Origin: Oikopleura dioica
Lineage: Eukaryota; Chordata; Appendicularia; Copelata; Oikopleuridae
Direction of reading: 5' to 3'
NCBI GenBank assembly: GCA_907165135.1
Contig: OU015568.1
Location: forward strand, 14,330,501-14,394,500
Length of the DNA stretch: 64,000 bases
The translations under genes and the position numbers were made by a program. A model generated the notes under the pieces. That model did no database searches, was not told the DNA's origin, and saw nothing but the letters and a program-made list of their open reading frames with translations. Of this stretch, positions 24,279-35,600 are shown in pieces. Within the stretch, counting starts at the first letter, position 1. Every line of letters starts with the position of its first letter.

Positions 24279-25010
24279 ATGTATAATTTTTTGAACACCC
24301 AAATCGACAAAATCAGCAAGCTCCTCTTTTCATGCTCATGTCTTCTCCTTGTCACGCAGATTTTCTCCATCAGCGTCGGCGTCAAGTACGGAGTTTACTT
24401 TGCATTGGAAGTGTTTCTCAGTGGAATAGCGATTTCGATAGTGCCTGGCATAGCTGGATGGCTGGGAATAACGCAGGCTAAAAAAGAGCAAGGGCCTGAT
24501 TTCTACATCAGCTTCAAAACGGTTGCCTGCGTGGTAAGTTGATCACTGTGTATGTTCATTTATGTTCATTTTTCAGGGAAATTTTGCTGGATCTGTCGCG
24601 GTTGTTGGCTTTTTGCTTTTCGCGACATATTTGGGAGCTGTCGCTTATAGTCTGTCAACCTGGGGTGGATCTAGATATTGGTTTGGAATGTCACATCGTA
24701 AGTTTAAAAGAAAATTTCAGATTATAAGAAAATTCAGCTATGAAATGGGCTTATCTCTCTATGCTGGTTATTGAATGGTTCCTTATGACGATTATTATGT
24801 CTGTCTCCTTCGTCCTTGCAAATTACTTTGGATGCACATGCTGTTGCCAGGTACAGAAATGAAATTTTATCATAAATAAGATCTCATCACAAGGATCCAT
24901 CGAACTCTGTGGCAATCGCTCCGGTTGTCGTTCAGGATGCGCCTCTTACCGTTGTCACTGTTCGTGAGGAGCCCTCATCCGAAAAGGCAGAAGAGATTCA
25001 GGGTTTCTGA
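24279..25010 (+). CDS. Four-helix (tetraspan) membrane protein
   Basis: Exons 24279-24533, 24577-24697, 24738-24850 and 24894-25010 sum to 606 bases (201 residues). Four hydrophobic segments are visible: LFSCSCLLLVTQIFSISVGV, FLSGIAISIVPGIAGWLGI, GSVAVVGFLLFATYLGAV and MLVIEWFLMTIIMSVSFVLA. The last ends in a cysteine cluster (CTCCCQ) that could be palmitoylated. The tail is short, acidic and polar. The arrangement resembles MS4A/TMEM176 or MARVEL-type proteins, but no family-defining motif was seen. It lies downstream of another plus-strand membrane protein gene. Confidence 0.72.
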
Positions 25011-25304
25011 TCAACTTCGTTTCTTTGAACAGCTATTAACTCTGACAGTGATTCTGACATAATTATCCATTGAATAAATAAAGTGACGCTGCATAAAATA
25101 AAAACGATGTAAACAAAATTATGTTATCATATTAATTGTATTGGACCTTTTAATAGAATTGCACTTGAGTCATTTGGACAGTTAATAATTTTGTCTAATA
25201 GTAGGTTTGCGGTTGCGTTTTCATCGACTGGAGAAAACTGGCGAATTTGAAGTTGGGGGCACTTTTTTCTATCAGTTTTGGCAGGGCACTGGAGAAGGGG
25301 GAGT

Positions 25305-26229
25305 TTATTCTTTGACGGGCTCCTTGGAGACGGCGAAGGGCTCGGCGACAGCTTCGTGTCGGGAGGCCTTGATGACGCAGTCCTTGACGGGTCGGTCCTG
25401 CGCGCCGGTCTTGGTTCCTTCGATCTTTCGGACAACATCCTAGAGTTTTTTGTTAGTAAGGGAAATTGAGAATGCTGGCTTACCATTCCACTAAGGATCT
25501 TGCCAAAGACAACGTGTCGTCCATCGAGCCATGGGGTCTTGACGGTGGTGAGGAAGAACTGGGAGCCGTTGGTGTCCTTTCCAGCGTTGGCCATTGAGAG
25601 CCAGCCAGCGCCGTAGTGCTTGAGCTTGAAGTTCTCGTCAGCGAATTTTTCTCCATAAATAGATTTGCCGCCTGTTCCATCTCCTCGAGTGAAATCACCA
25701 CCTTGAAAACATGAGTTAACGCAAGACAAATAATCAAGTTCACATTTTGAACGCAAGTGACCTAAATCTCAAATATCAATAAGATCGAAAAATCAAATAA
25801 CGTATTCAGAATACGGTATTCGTATTGAACTGAATTGTAATATCTTTACGAGTTTGTCAATCCATTCAAAATCAGTTTCATAAAAGTCTTTACCTTGGAT
25901 CATAAAGTCTTTGATAACTCGGTGGAACTTGGAGCCAGCGTAGCCAAATCCCTTGGTGCCAGCGGCGAGGGTGTAGAAATTCTCGACGGTCTTGGGGACG
26001 GTCTTGCCGAAGAGGCCGATCTCGATGGTACCGATGTCTTCGCCTCCCATGGTCATTTCGAAGAAGACCTACGGTGGAATTGAATAAAAAGTTCTCGGTT
26101 AGCATTGAACCATTTTTTTTTTGAGAATTCGCTCTAAAAAAAGCTCACCTTATCAGTAACAAGTGGTCCCTTCTTCTCTTCAGCATGGGCAAGACCCAAA
26201 AGGGCAAGTAGTCCAAGAAAAACCTTCAT
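25305..26229 (-). CDS. PPIB: ER-secreted cyclophilin, peptidyl-prolyl isomerase B
   Basis: Cis-trans prolyl isomerase of the secretory pathway. Exons 26229-26149, 26068-25894, 25701-25484 and 25439-25305 sum to 609 bases, 202 residues. The N-terminus [16 protein letters not shown] is a signal peptide. The isomerase core shows [19 protein letters not shown], with the catalytic Arg in FHRV, then NGSQFF and [10 protein letters not shown] (Trp of the cyclosporin site). The end, AEPFAVSKE followed by PVKE, resembles vertebrate cyclophilin B (KPFAIAKE). No KDEL-type signal is present. It is expected to fold collagens and other secreted proteins. Confidence 0.96.
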
Positions 26230-26305
26230 GAGTCGTTCAGTAGTCGGGGCTGAATCTCTTGACTAAACGAGCAAAGCCAGTAGGAACGCGGACTGGGGTA
26301 AATCG

Positions 26306-26378
26306 CCACGTCAGTGGCACCGGCGACGCGCTATTCGCCGCGACTCAGGGCAAATCTAGATTGCTACTACGACACGTG
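26306..26378 (-). promoter_or_regulatory. Candidate unfolded-protein-response sites of PPIB
   Basis: On the gene strand TGACGTGG (26313-26306) lies about 80 bases upstream of the start codon, and CACGTG with flanking GGC lies at 26378-26373. TGACGTGG is the XBP1/ATF6 binding core, which fits an ER chaperone gene. Function is inferred from the motif only. Confidence 0.4.
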
Positions 26379-26666
26379 GCCTAACGTTCGAATCGTTCAA
26401 GGCGGAAGAGGAGCGCTGGAAAACCTTCTTTTGATCTCTTGATGGGCTACTTCACATTTCAAAAGCATAATTCCCGAATAAATCTTATAGAAATTTAAAT
26501 ATGAATTGTAAACTCGATCAATTTATAGCGCATAAGTTTTCGAAACTCGACAAGGTTTCATAAGAAAATTAGAAAACTTGATATTCGGCACTTGAGAGTT
26601 CTTATTGGAAACAAGCTTAGCCGATTAGAATCTCAGAACTCTAAAATTTGATCTCTTGTAAACGTG

Positions 26667-26674
26667 TATATAAG
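26667..26674 (+). promoter_or_regulatory. TATA box upstream of the astacin gene
   Basis: TATATAAG at 26667-26674. A candidate first exon begins at ATG 26738 and ends at 26818 before GTAAAA in phase 0, so it could splice to the astacin exon at 27097 as an alternative start. Confidence 0.4.
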
Positions 26675-27019
26675 CCTCCCAAAACCTGCATCATATCAAA
26701 CTTAAGGAGAAATACTCTTCTAACAGTCTTATTTGAAATGAAACCTATTTTTGTTTTGAGCAGTGTTGCTCAAACAGGTCAAGCTAGAGTAGAGGAAGTG
26801 AAAGGCTATATTCGAAAGGTAAAAGTGTTTTTTCGATGATATTTCTAAAAGACGCTACTTGCTTTAAAATATAAAGAGATAGCTTCTATCGTAGGGATAT
26901 GCACTCGATAAGATATCGGCGATAAATGCATCGGAGATTCTCCGACTGCTTCTAAATCAGTTCGAAAAGGCATAAATTAACGCTGCAGACACTCCATTTC
27001 TCATTCTGCATAAAGAGAG

Positions 27020-29324
27020 ATGAAGCTTTTTGCAGTCACAGCATCGACGGTAATAAAAAGAGATTTTTTTGATTGCTTTATATAAAATTAACATAGGTGC
27101 TCGCTGGGACTCCTTACCAGCTTCACCCAGAGGTCGCTGACTGGCATAACGGAGAGTATGGTGATCTTCGTGTCCAGCCATGGCAGGTGCCAAGCTTGGT
27201 AGCTCTTGGCTATCTTGAAGAGAAGTTGAACATCGACTACGATGCTCCAAGCGTGAGTCCAACCGGAAGAGGCCTTGTTACCTGGGCTAATCTCTGGCAA
27301 GGTCAGATTGATCCCGCCGACGGAACATACCTCGTACCCTATGCCATTGGCGACACGGTCCCTGCTGAACATCATCAACAGATTCACGACGAGCTTGTTG
27401 ATTTCTCAAAGGCCATGAGCTGTCTGAAGTTCATTCATGATCAGGATGCGACCTATGCTAACGGTGTTTGGATCGAAGGAGAAACATCATTAGGTGATGG
27501 ATGCTGGTCTTATGTTGGCCAATGCTCCAACTGTGGTCGAGGTGAACGACCGCATATTCCAGAAGGTTGGCAAGCACTTCGTCTTCCAAACTGGTGCGTC
27601 ACCATCGGTGGAGTTCATCACGAGTTCCTTCATGCGGTTGGATACCTTCACGAACAGGATCGACCTGATTATGCTGATTGGATCGAGCCTCGCGATGATG
27701 CAGGAGACATCGACCCTGCTCAATGGATCGATACTGGTCATCCCTTCGAGCCTGCCTCGAACGTCATGTACAGTGGGTTTACTCTTCTCTCAGGAAAAAG
27801 CTACGCCTCTCACCCACTTTTGACAACAACCGACGCGGAACAAGGTTGGGATCTCTACTGCAAAGACTCGAAAGCTACAACTCATCCAATGGAGCCCAAG
27901 TCAAAATGTCTCTTCGGAGATGAAGTTGGAGTCATCCGACCCGTTTTTGAACACAAATTCTGCAATGGCTTCAACGATTGCTTGGATGGCGAGGACGAAG
28001 ATGGCCGCCTCGCGACCTGTGATGAAGGCCCCAAAACTGACCTCGGCTGTTGCACACACATCAACGTGAATTGGAGCGGTGCTGTTTGCACTCCTAATGG
28101 TGTCCATAATGACAGAGACAAGTACCTTTGTCAGCCCGACAATCGAGAGCTCAGATGGGAACCAGGGAGCGGTTGGTATTATGCTGGTTCACCTGGCGCA
28201 TGGGGATATTTTGCTACCGGAAACCCCGATCATGATGCTACATGCATAGGTGGACATGGCGAATTCTCGGCTGACTATCCATGGAATGGATACAATTTGC
28301 TCCTTTCTTGCCAGCCAGGTGATGGTCCAGCTACTCCTATGCCTTGCGCAAGCCATAACTGTCCCGATGATCGATACTGCTCCAACGATGCAGCTTCGGA
28401 AATGGGCTACGAATGCATCTGTCGAGATGCTAGTAACTGTGAATCAACAACAACTGAGGAACCACCAACCGAGCCCCCAACTGAACCACCAACCGAGCCA
28501 CCAACTGAACCTCCATCGGTTTGCAGCTGTGAGCCAGCATGTGAATCTGGATTCGTCTGTGACAATGGAGAATGTGTCGATCACGATGAGTGCCTCACTG
28601 GAGCGCATCACTGTCATGAATTCGAGCAGTGTGTCAACACAAATGGGAACTTCCGATGTGAACCTGGAGAAGATGTTTGCGATGATTCGTGGACACCACA
28701 GTGGAAGGGGGTAAGTTCATTTTTTTATTTGAGCATGAAATGAAAGCAAAAAATTCAGCGCAAAACAGCCAAATACATTTACAAAAACGAGAAGTCGGCT
28801 CTTATTTCTGCCAAATTCCGCGTGAAGAACGCCCCAGTCAACCCTCGAACAGATCTTTACCAAGGATTCATCGTTTGGACCAAGGATGTCTGCGGTAACG
28901 ATTTCTTGAAGAAAATGCGATCTGGAGAGGTTGGAGTCGAGCTTGTCGATACCGAGGATGTTTACGATTTGAACTACGTCTACTTCAAAAACGACGGAAA
29001 GTACTCGTTGGGAGGCTTTTCGTTTGAGTCTACTCAGGTTGTCACTAAGGATACTCCCTGGGCTTTCAAATCAGGTACTGTTCTTTCGATCTTCTATTTC
29101 AAACATATTCAGGTGTTCCAACCAAAAACATGGGCTCTGACGATGTTCAAATCTTCCTCACCGGACTCGATAAGGTTAACTTCCTCGACGCCTTCGGAAT
29201 GGACTGGTGCCTCCTCACCCTCGCGAACGCCCTTATGCCAGCTGGAGACTACCCAGGACACATGACCCAGTGTGTCTTCGAAAATAAGAAATTCTGGAAA
29301 ACTCCTACAGATCCAAATGCATAG
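27020..29324 (+). CDS. Secreted astacin-family zinc metalloprotease
   Basis: Exons 27020-27049, 27097-28710, 28759-29074 and 29113-29324 sum to 2172 bases (723 residues). The first exon gives a signal-peptide-like start, MKLFAVTAST. The astacin domain (about residues 70-290) contains GTYLVPYAI, the zinc motif HEFLHAVGYLHEQDR (about residue 185) and the Met-turn NVMYSG. It is followed by a cysteine-rich LDL-receptor-A-like segment (FCNGFNDCLDGEDEDG) and a variable cysteine-containing domain. A (TEPP)n linker and EGF-like repeats (DECLTGAHHCHEFEQCV) come next, then a C-terminal domain of about 175 residues I do not recognise. Likely substrates are extracellular matrix or house proteins; this is inference. 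Confidence 0.9.
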
Positions 29325-29630
29325 ATAGAATATCTATCGGATAGAATCTATCCTTTTCAATAAGTCTGCAAATTTCACTAGTAGGAGAATGTTTGCTGCA
29401 ACTTTAGAGGCATAGAAAACAATGAATAAAATATCCGTCAGCAAGAATACTTTTTTCATTTCATTCTTTCCGAGTAGTAGCTTAGTTTTTAATTTACAAA
29501 TAAATAATTGAAGAACTTTCAAGATTGTTATGACAAGTTTAAGCTGGACAAGTGTTGAAGGTAGTAACAGGTACAGTACTTTTGTGAGTAAAAATACGGA
29601 AAGAAATAAAAATAGAAGTGAGTAGTTTGG

Positions 29631-32274
29631 CTAAATGTCAAGTTTCTGCGAGGACAAACGAGAGGGTAGCTTGGGAATGAAGTCGTTTCGATAATTGCGT
29701 AGCTCGATTTCTAACCAGTCGAATTTGTTTTTCCACTTTTTCGCCATCTCCGCGATACCGTCATAGGTTTGGGATTTTTCTTAAATCGATTTTAGAGCCG
29801 ATCATAATTTTTGATTTCAATACCTTCCAAGAGATTAATTTCATCCGTGAGATCGTTGGTGACTTCTTTGGCGGTCATTTCTAACCGAGTAAATGTCTCC
29901 TTCAGCTCAGATTCAACCTGATAAGATGTTAATAACAGTGTTAATAACTTTCTCTTATAAAAACCTGATTGGAACACTTCGAAGCGGTGTATTCAACAGA
30001 ATGGCGCAATTTCTCTGATGCATGATCAGCAAACTGCTTTCTAAACTCTTGTCCTTGTCTCGCAGGCGTCCATCGAATCCTTTCAAAAGCGTAGTATCCT
30101 GCATAAGCAAAGATTCCCCCGATTATTATTCGATTTCCAATAGTTGAGAGTCCAGATTTATTCCAGAATTTCCAAGCTGCTGTAGCAACAACACCAGAGG
30201 GAAGGAATCGCTCTGCAGTTTCGACATCTTGAGCTCGAATTGTTCCGTCTAATTTCAACTATGAAAGGGGAATTTTTGAATGGGGGCTTACTTGTGATGC
30301 TCTCTATCTGCGATGGCAAATTAGAACAGGCTCCGACAGTCATATTTTGAATGAAGGATAAGACACTGTAAGAAGTAACGGCTTTTCCGAGATAAGGAAC
30401 TTTTTCCAGAAGGCTTGATAATGATTTGATTAATGGGAAGAGCTAGAATTGTCTTACCGCGTGGGAGAAGCGGAGAACTTGAAGCTCAGGTCTTCTTTGA
30501 AATCATTCAGAGCAAAGAAATTGATCTCGTATTGCAGTGAAAATGGTCGGTTAGCTTCGGTTTTGCACTTTTCTTTATCCTGAAATACCGATAGAATGAG
30601 ATAATTTTCTTCCATTTACCTTGATGACATTTGTTAGTCCTTCGATCATTTCCATCTTTGCCCGACTGACTTCTTCAGTAAGAGATGCTGAACAAAGGGA
30701 GACGAGGTTTTGGCGTACTCCATTTTCGACATGTTCAATGAGCTTTTTTCGATAAGCGTCAATGACAAATTTTGAGGGGTGGAATTTTTCGAACTCGAAA
30801 TTTTCAACCAACTCAGAAACTTTTCCAAGCTCGATGTCTAGTGCCGCAGCTACTTGGTTTGATACATTGTCCTATCGAATCTTTTAGGTTAGATTGGAGT
30901 GACTTTACTTACTGTTATGTGGCTAATCTGGTCATGTACTTTCTTCGTGACTTTCTCCATTTGATCCTTGTTGAAGTTTTTCCTCATCTTTTGTGTATCC
31001 GCTTCGTCGTTAGAGATATTTCTTACGACAAGTGCGGCAGCATTCAAATCGGCCAGGATTTTTGACAAGTGTTTGACGATATTCTCTCCACCAGATACAT
31101 GCTGAGAAAACTTCGTTGCGATCGCTGAACGAGTGATGCACTCTTCAAACTTCTTCTCAAACTCTTCGAACTCGAGCTGACGACTTTTGAAGCCATCTGG
31201 GAAGTTGTTTGGGTTCTCCGGAATGCCTTAAAATCCATCGTTAATTATCTCAAGCGAATAGTCTTCTTACCTTTAGTCCTTGAGATTCTTGTATTGAGCA
31301 TTTCCCGAGCTGAGATAAAGAACACACGGTTTTGGGCTTCAGAGGAGTTGTAAATTTTCAACTCGTCGGTGAGAAAAGCTTCTGCTCGTTCAAGATGCTG
31401 AGCTCGAACTAATAAATATTAAGATTAATAAAAACGAAGAAAATCTAACCTTCATCCATCATATCAGGCTCCTGAGCAGAAGCATCCCATCGATTGTGCA
31501 AAATGAAGATATTCGGCTTTGAGAAGCACTCAGAAACTTTGTGGAAAAAGTTTTTCTCCGCCTGCATCATTGTCGATTCTGCATTCGCCACGAGAATGAA
31601 TACATCCGCGTCCAAGCAGTGCTTATCAATCCACAGGTCCAAATCGGGCGTCACATCCACGCCAGGGCTGTCTACAATGCACACTTCAGCGTTGAGAAGT
31701 CTACATTTGTTTTTCGGCCAGCAAATCTTGATCAAACTGTCTTCTGTCAATTTTTCCGCGGCGCCAGAAAGTGCATGAGCTAGCTTTTGAACTTTTTCTA
31801 CCGCCTGTTCTTCTCCATCTTCAGTAATGATATACGGATTGGGCTTTCCCGATCCCTCAACAGCCAGGAAGCAGGAAGTTGTGTGGCCGATCCCGGAAGG
31901 TAGAACTTTGTCCCATAACATGGCGTTGATGCATGTTGATTTTCCATTTGAGGTGCGCCCGAAGAAGGCAACCTTCATCTGATCTCGAGAAAGGATCTCG
32001 TGGACGCCTGTTACTTTGACGACAAGCTCATTGAGCTCTGCAATCGTGTCTGATGAAAGAACATGGTCGGTGTCAGTCGTAACCACTGTCTCAATGAATG
32101 TCTATAATGATGGCTAAAATTTGCTGAAATAATTTATAGAGACGTAAAAATTTGAGCCATTTCCTGTACTGCTTCTATTTGCTCTTTAATCTGCTCGAAG
32201 ACCTCCTGAATCTTCCGCTTGGCGTCGGAGAACTCCTCAAATACAGATTCCGTTCTTGGCATGACCGCACTCAT
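29631..32274 (-). CDS. MFN2: Mitofusin (outer mitochondrial membrane fusion GTPase)
   Basis: Dynamin-like GTPase that tethers and fuses mitochondrial outer membranes. The start ATG is at 32274. The GTPase domain, 32086-31445, has the P-loop GRTSNGKST, switch GIGHTT, G3 DSPGVD and the HNRWDAS motif (NRWD). About seven further short exons encode heptad repeat 1. A hydrophobic hairpin region with GNRIIIGGIFAYAGYYAFER at about 30150-30080 follows, then heptad repeat 2 (FADHASEKLRHSVEYTASKC). The last exon ends KLDI at 29631. Vertebrate MFN1 and MFN2 cannot be separated here, so the symbol means the family. The 3' exon boundaries around 29780-29800 are approximate. Confidence 0.94.
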
Positions 32275-32663
32275 TTTCTCGTCGCTCCAATGTCTGAAAA
32301 AGCCATTCTGAATTCAAGCCGTCTGTTAGTCACTCAACCTCATCTCTGAACCCTCTTTGACCCTTACACAAACTAACACACAGTCATCACAAAAAAGAAA
32401 ACTCACGCAATGATTTAAATCAAGCGATATTTATTTGCAGGTATCAGCAAGATTGAAGGGGTTTAATAATTGGTCTATAAAGGTTGTCTTGTTTTGGGCA
32501 GTCAATTTATTTATCTAGAAATCTTTGTACAGTTGTGGTTTGTAGACCTTATTTTCCAATTGGACGTTTGTATTTTTTGCATTTTTGAACAAAGCGGAGT
32601 GGTAGTTTGAACTTATTACCAGCCTAGAAGTATTTATGATTAATTTCATTCATTAAAAGTTTT
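32275..32663. other. Spacer between SPT6 and mitofusin
   Basis: 389 bases between two genes on the same strand, too long for a typical larvacean operon junction. It contains the 3'UTR of SPT6 and the mitofusin promoter region; no distinct motif was seen. Confidence 0.4.
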
Positions 32664-35600
32664 CTAACCGGTGTTTCCATCGGGTGATCGATTGCCCATC
32701 GTAGCGGCATCACTCCACGCGTCGGAATTCTTTTTCTTTGGGCTTTTGGTGCCCCATCCACCAGAGCTTCGAGCTGGACTCTTATTTCCCCAGCTACTTC
32801 CACCGCCATCTCGAGCGGGGCTCTTTCCACCCCATGCGTTTCCACCACCGCTGCTGCTCTTGTTGCCCCACGGGCTCGAAGGCGTTCTCGAGCCGCTCTT
32901 CGTTCCCCAGCCGCTGGAGTTCGACTGTGAATTTGGATTGCTACCCCAAGAGTGGTTTGGAGTTCGATCGCCCCGTGGAGTCATATCGCCGCGTGGAGTT
33001 TTACCGCCCCTTGGAGTGCGGCTTCCAGCCCAAGAACCTTCGTCAGCTCTTGGCGTTCTTGGGGCTCCCCAGCTGCTAGATCCTTCTCGTCGAGCATCAC
33101 CACCGGCCCATGGTGACTTACCACCGCCAGCAGCGTCCCTTGCAGCCCATGGTGATTTTCCACCGTCATCTCGGTCTCTACCACTTGTATCGCTGCCTCC
33201 CCATGGACTTCTCTCGGCTGATGGACCTCCTTTTCCGCCCCATGGTGATGGCTCTCTACTATACAAATTGTGAGATGCAGACAAAATGCACGATTCTTAC
33301 CTGTCTCTATCATTTGAACTATTCCAGGATGGCTGTCGATCATCTCTGCTGAAAGAAGAGCCACGATCTCCTCTGTCTCTTCCCCTATAGCTACCGCCAT
33401 CTCGATCTCGTCTATCTCCTCCGTCTCTTCGTCCACCAAAGTCGCCACGACCACGTCCTCGGCCGCGTCCACCGCCTCGGCCTCCGCGTCTATCTCCTCC
33501 ACGGTCCCATCCTCTGTCGCCACCTCTATCGCCGCCTCGGCCACCGCCCCAAGAATTTCTATCGTCTCTTCCTGGACGGTCACCACCGGATCTACCAGAT
33601 GATCTGCCCCAGCCGCCGTCATCATCATCGACTCTTCTAAGAAGAGAAGGCTTCTTGAATCCATCATCATCAACTCTTTGGAGTGTTGGTTTGCGCGGTG
33701 ATTCTTCGAATGGATCCGAAGGAGTGTAAGCACCACCTTTGAGCTCCTTGAGTTGTTGTCGATTGAGAGAATTCACGATTTCTGCCAGGCCTTGTTTTGG
33801 ATCGCGACGGACAGGAGCTGGAGGACGCTCGAGGTAATGCTCTTTGAAGTACTGGAAGAGAGTCGCTGTAGTTGAGTGAACAATTTGACGGTAGCGGAAT
33901 CCGTCTGGCAGTGCTGTTATGTATTCGTGCTTCACAGAGCTGTTCGATGAAGGGAGGAAGGAGAGCATAAATTTCCCTGAAAATAAAGTTTATCAAACAA
34001 TTGAAGAGAAATTAGATCACCTTCAACTTCGGCTGGGCCGCAAGTGTCCTTGCGGCAGCAGGAGATAAAGTAGGGAATCTTCTTCGCATCAGCTCTTTTA
34101 GCTTCCTTACAAAGAGCCTCTGCTTCCTTACGAGCACCCCCGATATCTCTGAAGTACTTGTGCTCGATCAAATCGCGTGCATTCGAAGCCATCGGCTGAA
34201 CGTATCGTGCGATAACCTCATCGAGATCTTCATACTCTTCGCCGTTGATGATGAGCTTTTCACCAAGTGTGTAGCTGTTGATTTTGTTTCTTTCGTGAAT
34301 CGTGATTTGCGAGTAAATGTTGTCGTGGACTTTCCAAGTGGCGCTGATGAAATCAGATCCTTTTGAACTTGGTCGGATGATGCACTCGCCTTGATCCATG
34401 GACTGCAGTCTGAGGATCGCATCGCCGTAGGAGATGTTCATGAAATTATCATGAGCAATGACGCGCTAGAAAACTTATGAAAATACCGAATTATTTCATA
34501 GGGTACCTTGGTGTATTGAGACTGATTTTGAGCCTTTTTCTTCTTATTCTGAAATTGAGCGAGGACCATGTCCATCTTGGTCTTATCCAGATGCCTGTCT
34601 TGCTCTTTGTGATTGGCTCCGAAATTATCGTTCTGTAGATCGGTACTCTTCGTAGTCAATCGCAACTGGAACTTTTCGAAGTTGATGGACTTGATGCGTC
34701 CTCGAACGACCTGATCGAGCTTCATTCTTGTCGTTGGATCCTCGACGTACCCATCGTCTCGACTGGAGATGCTATTTCTATCAACAAGGGCCGAAAGGCC
34801 GTTGTCGAGCTTGATGGAAACCGCCCAAAGTTCTCCTGGACACTTATCATCTAAATCATTGATTTAACAAGATGATCATTTTTAAAAATCCTACAATTGT
34901 CAAGGGTGTCAAAGTGAGTCCAGACTTGACTGAGTTCCGTGAAATCTTTTCGTTTGCACCAGGGGCACATCCAGCAGTCTGTTCCTTCCACTCGCTTGGG
35001 ATCTTTTAGATTTTCCTCGCTCATTTGTCCGTTTTCATCCTTCTTAGTCGCCGAGTACATGAACCTAAGATTTGATAAACATCATAAACACTTATTTGTG
35101 TACCTTTGAACGGTTCCAGTTACCATCTTTTGCGGATAAATAGTGTCCGCTGTTTCACCAGTAAGGAGATAGAAGAGCTCGTCAGAATGAATTTGTCTGG
35201 GAGGCTTGCGGTTGTCTCTAAATGGAGAACCGATCTCTTTTTTCAACTGATAGAGCGTGCAGATCTTGTTGAAGATGTTGAAATTGCCCTCATTGTGATT
35301 GAGTGTAATCAGATCAGCATTGAATGCTTCGAGATCCAGGCCTTGCAGGTACTCCGGCTTTCCCATGACCTAAGATTCGATGACAAACAGTTTTAACGTC
35401 ATAAATTACCTTGTTGACAGCTCGATACTCCTCATTTTCGTACTCGTCCTCCTCCATTTCATCTGGAGCGACTTGACAAGCCAAATCCTTGCACATTTTT
35501 CGTCCATATTCGAAACTTTCTGGATGAATACGAGTACTGTCGAAAACATCGACGTATTCTTCAGCGTCGCCGAGTTCGGAAGTGTTCAACCGGATGAAAC

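Noticed and set aside
32671-33273. 200-codon plus-strand frame
   Set aside because: Mirror image of the SPT6 WG-rich exon; the minus strand joins in phase with the SH2 exons, the plus strand with nothing.
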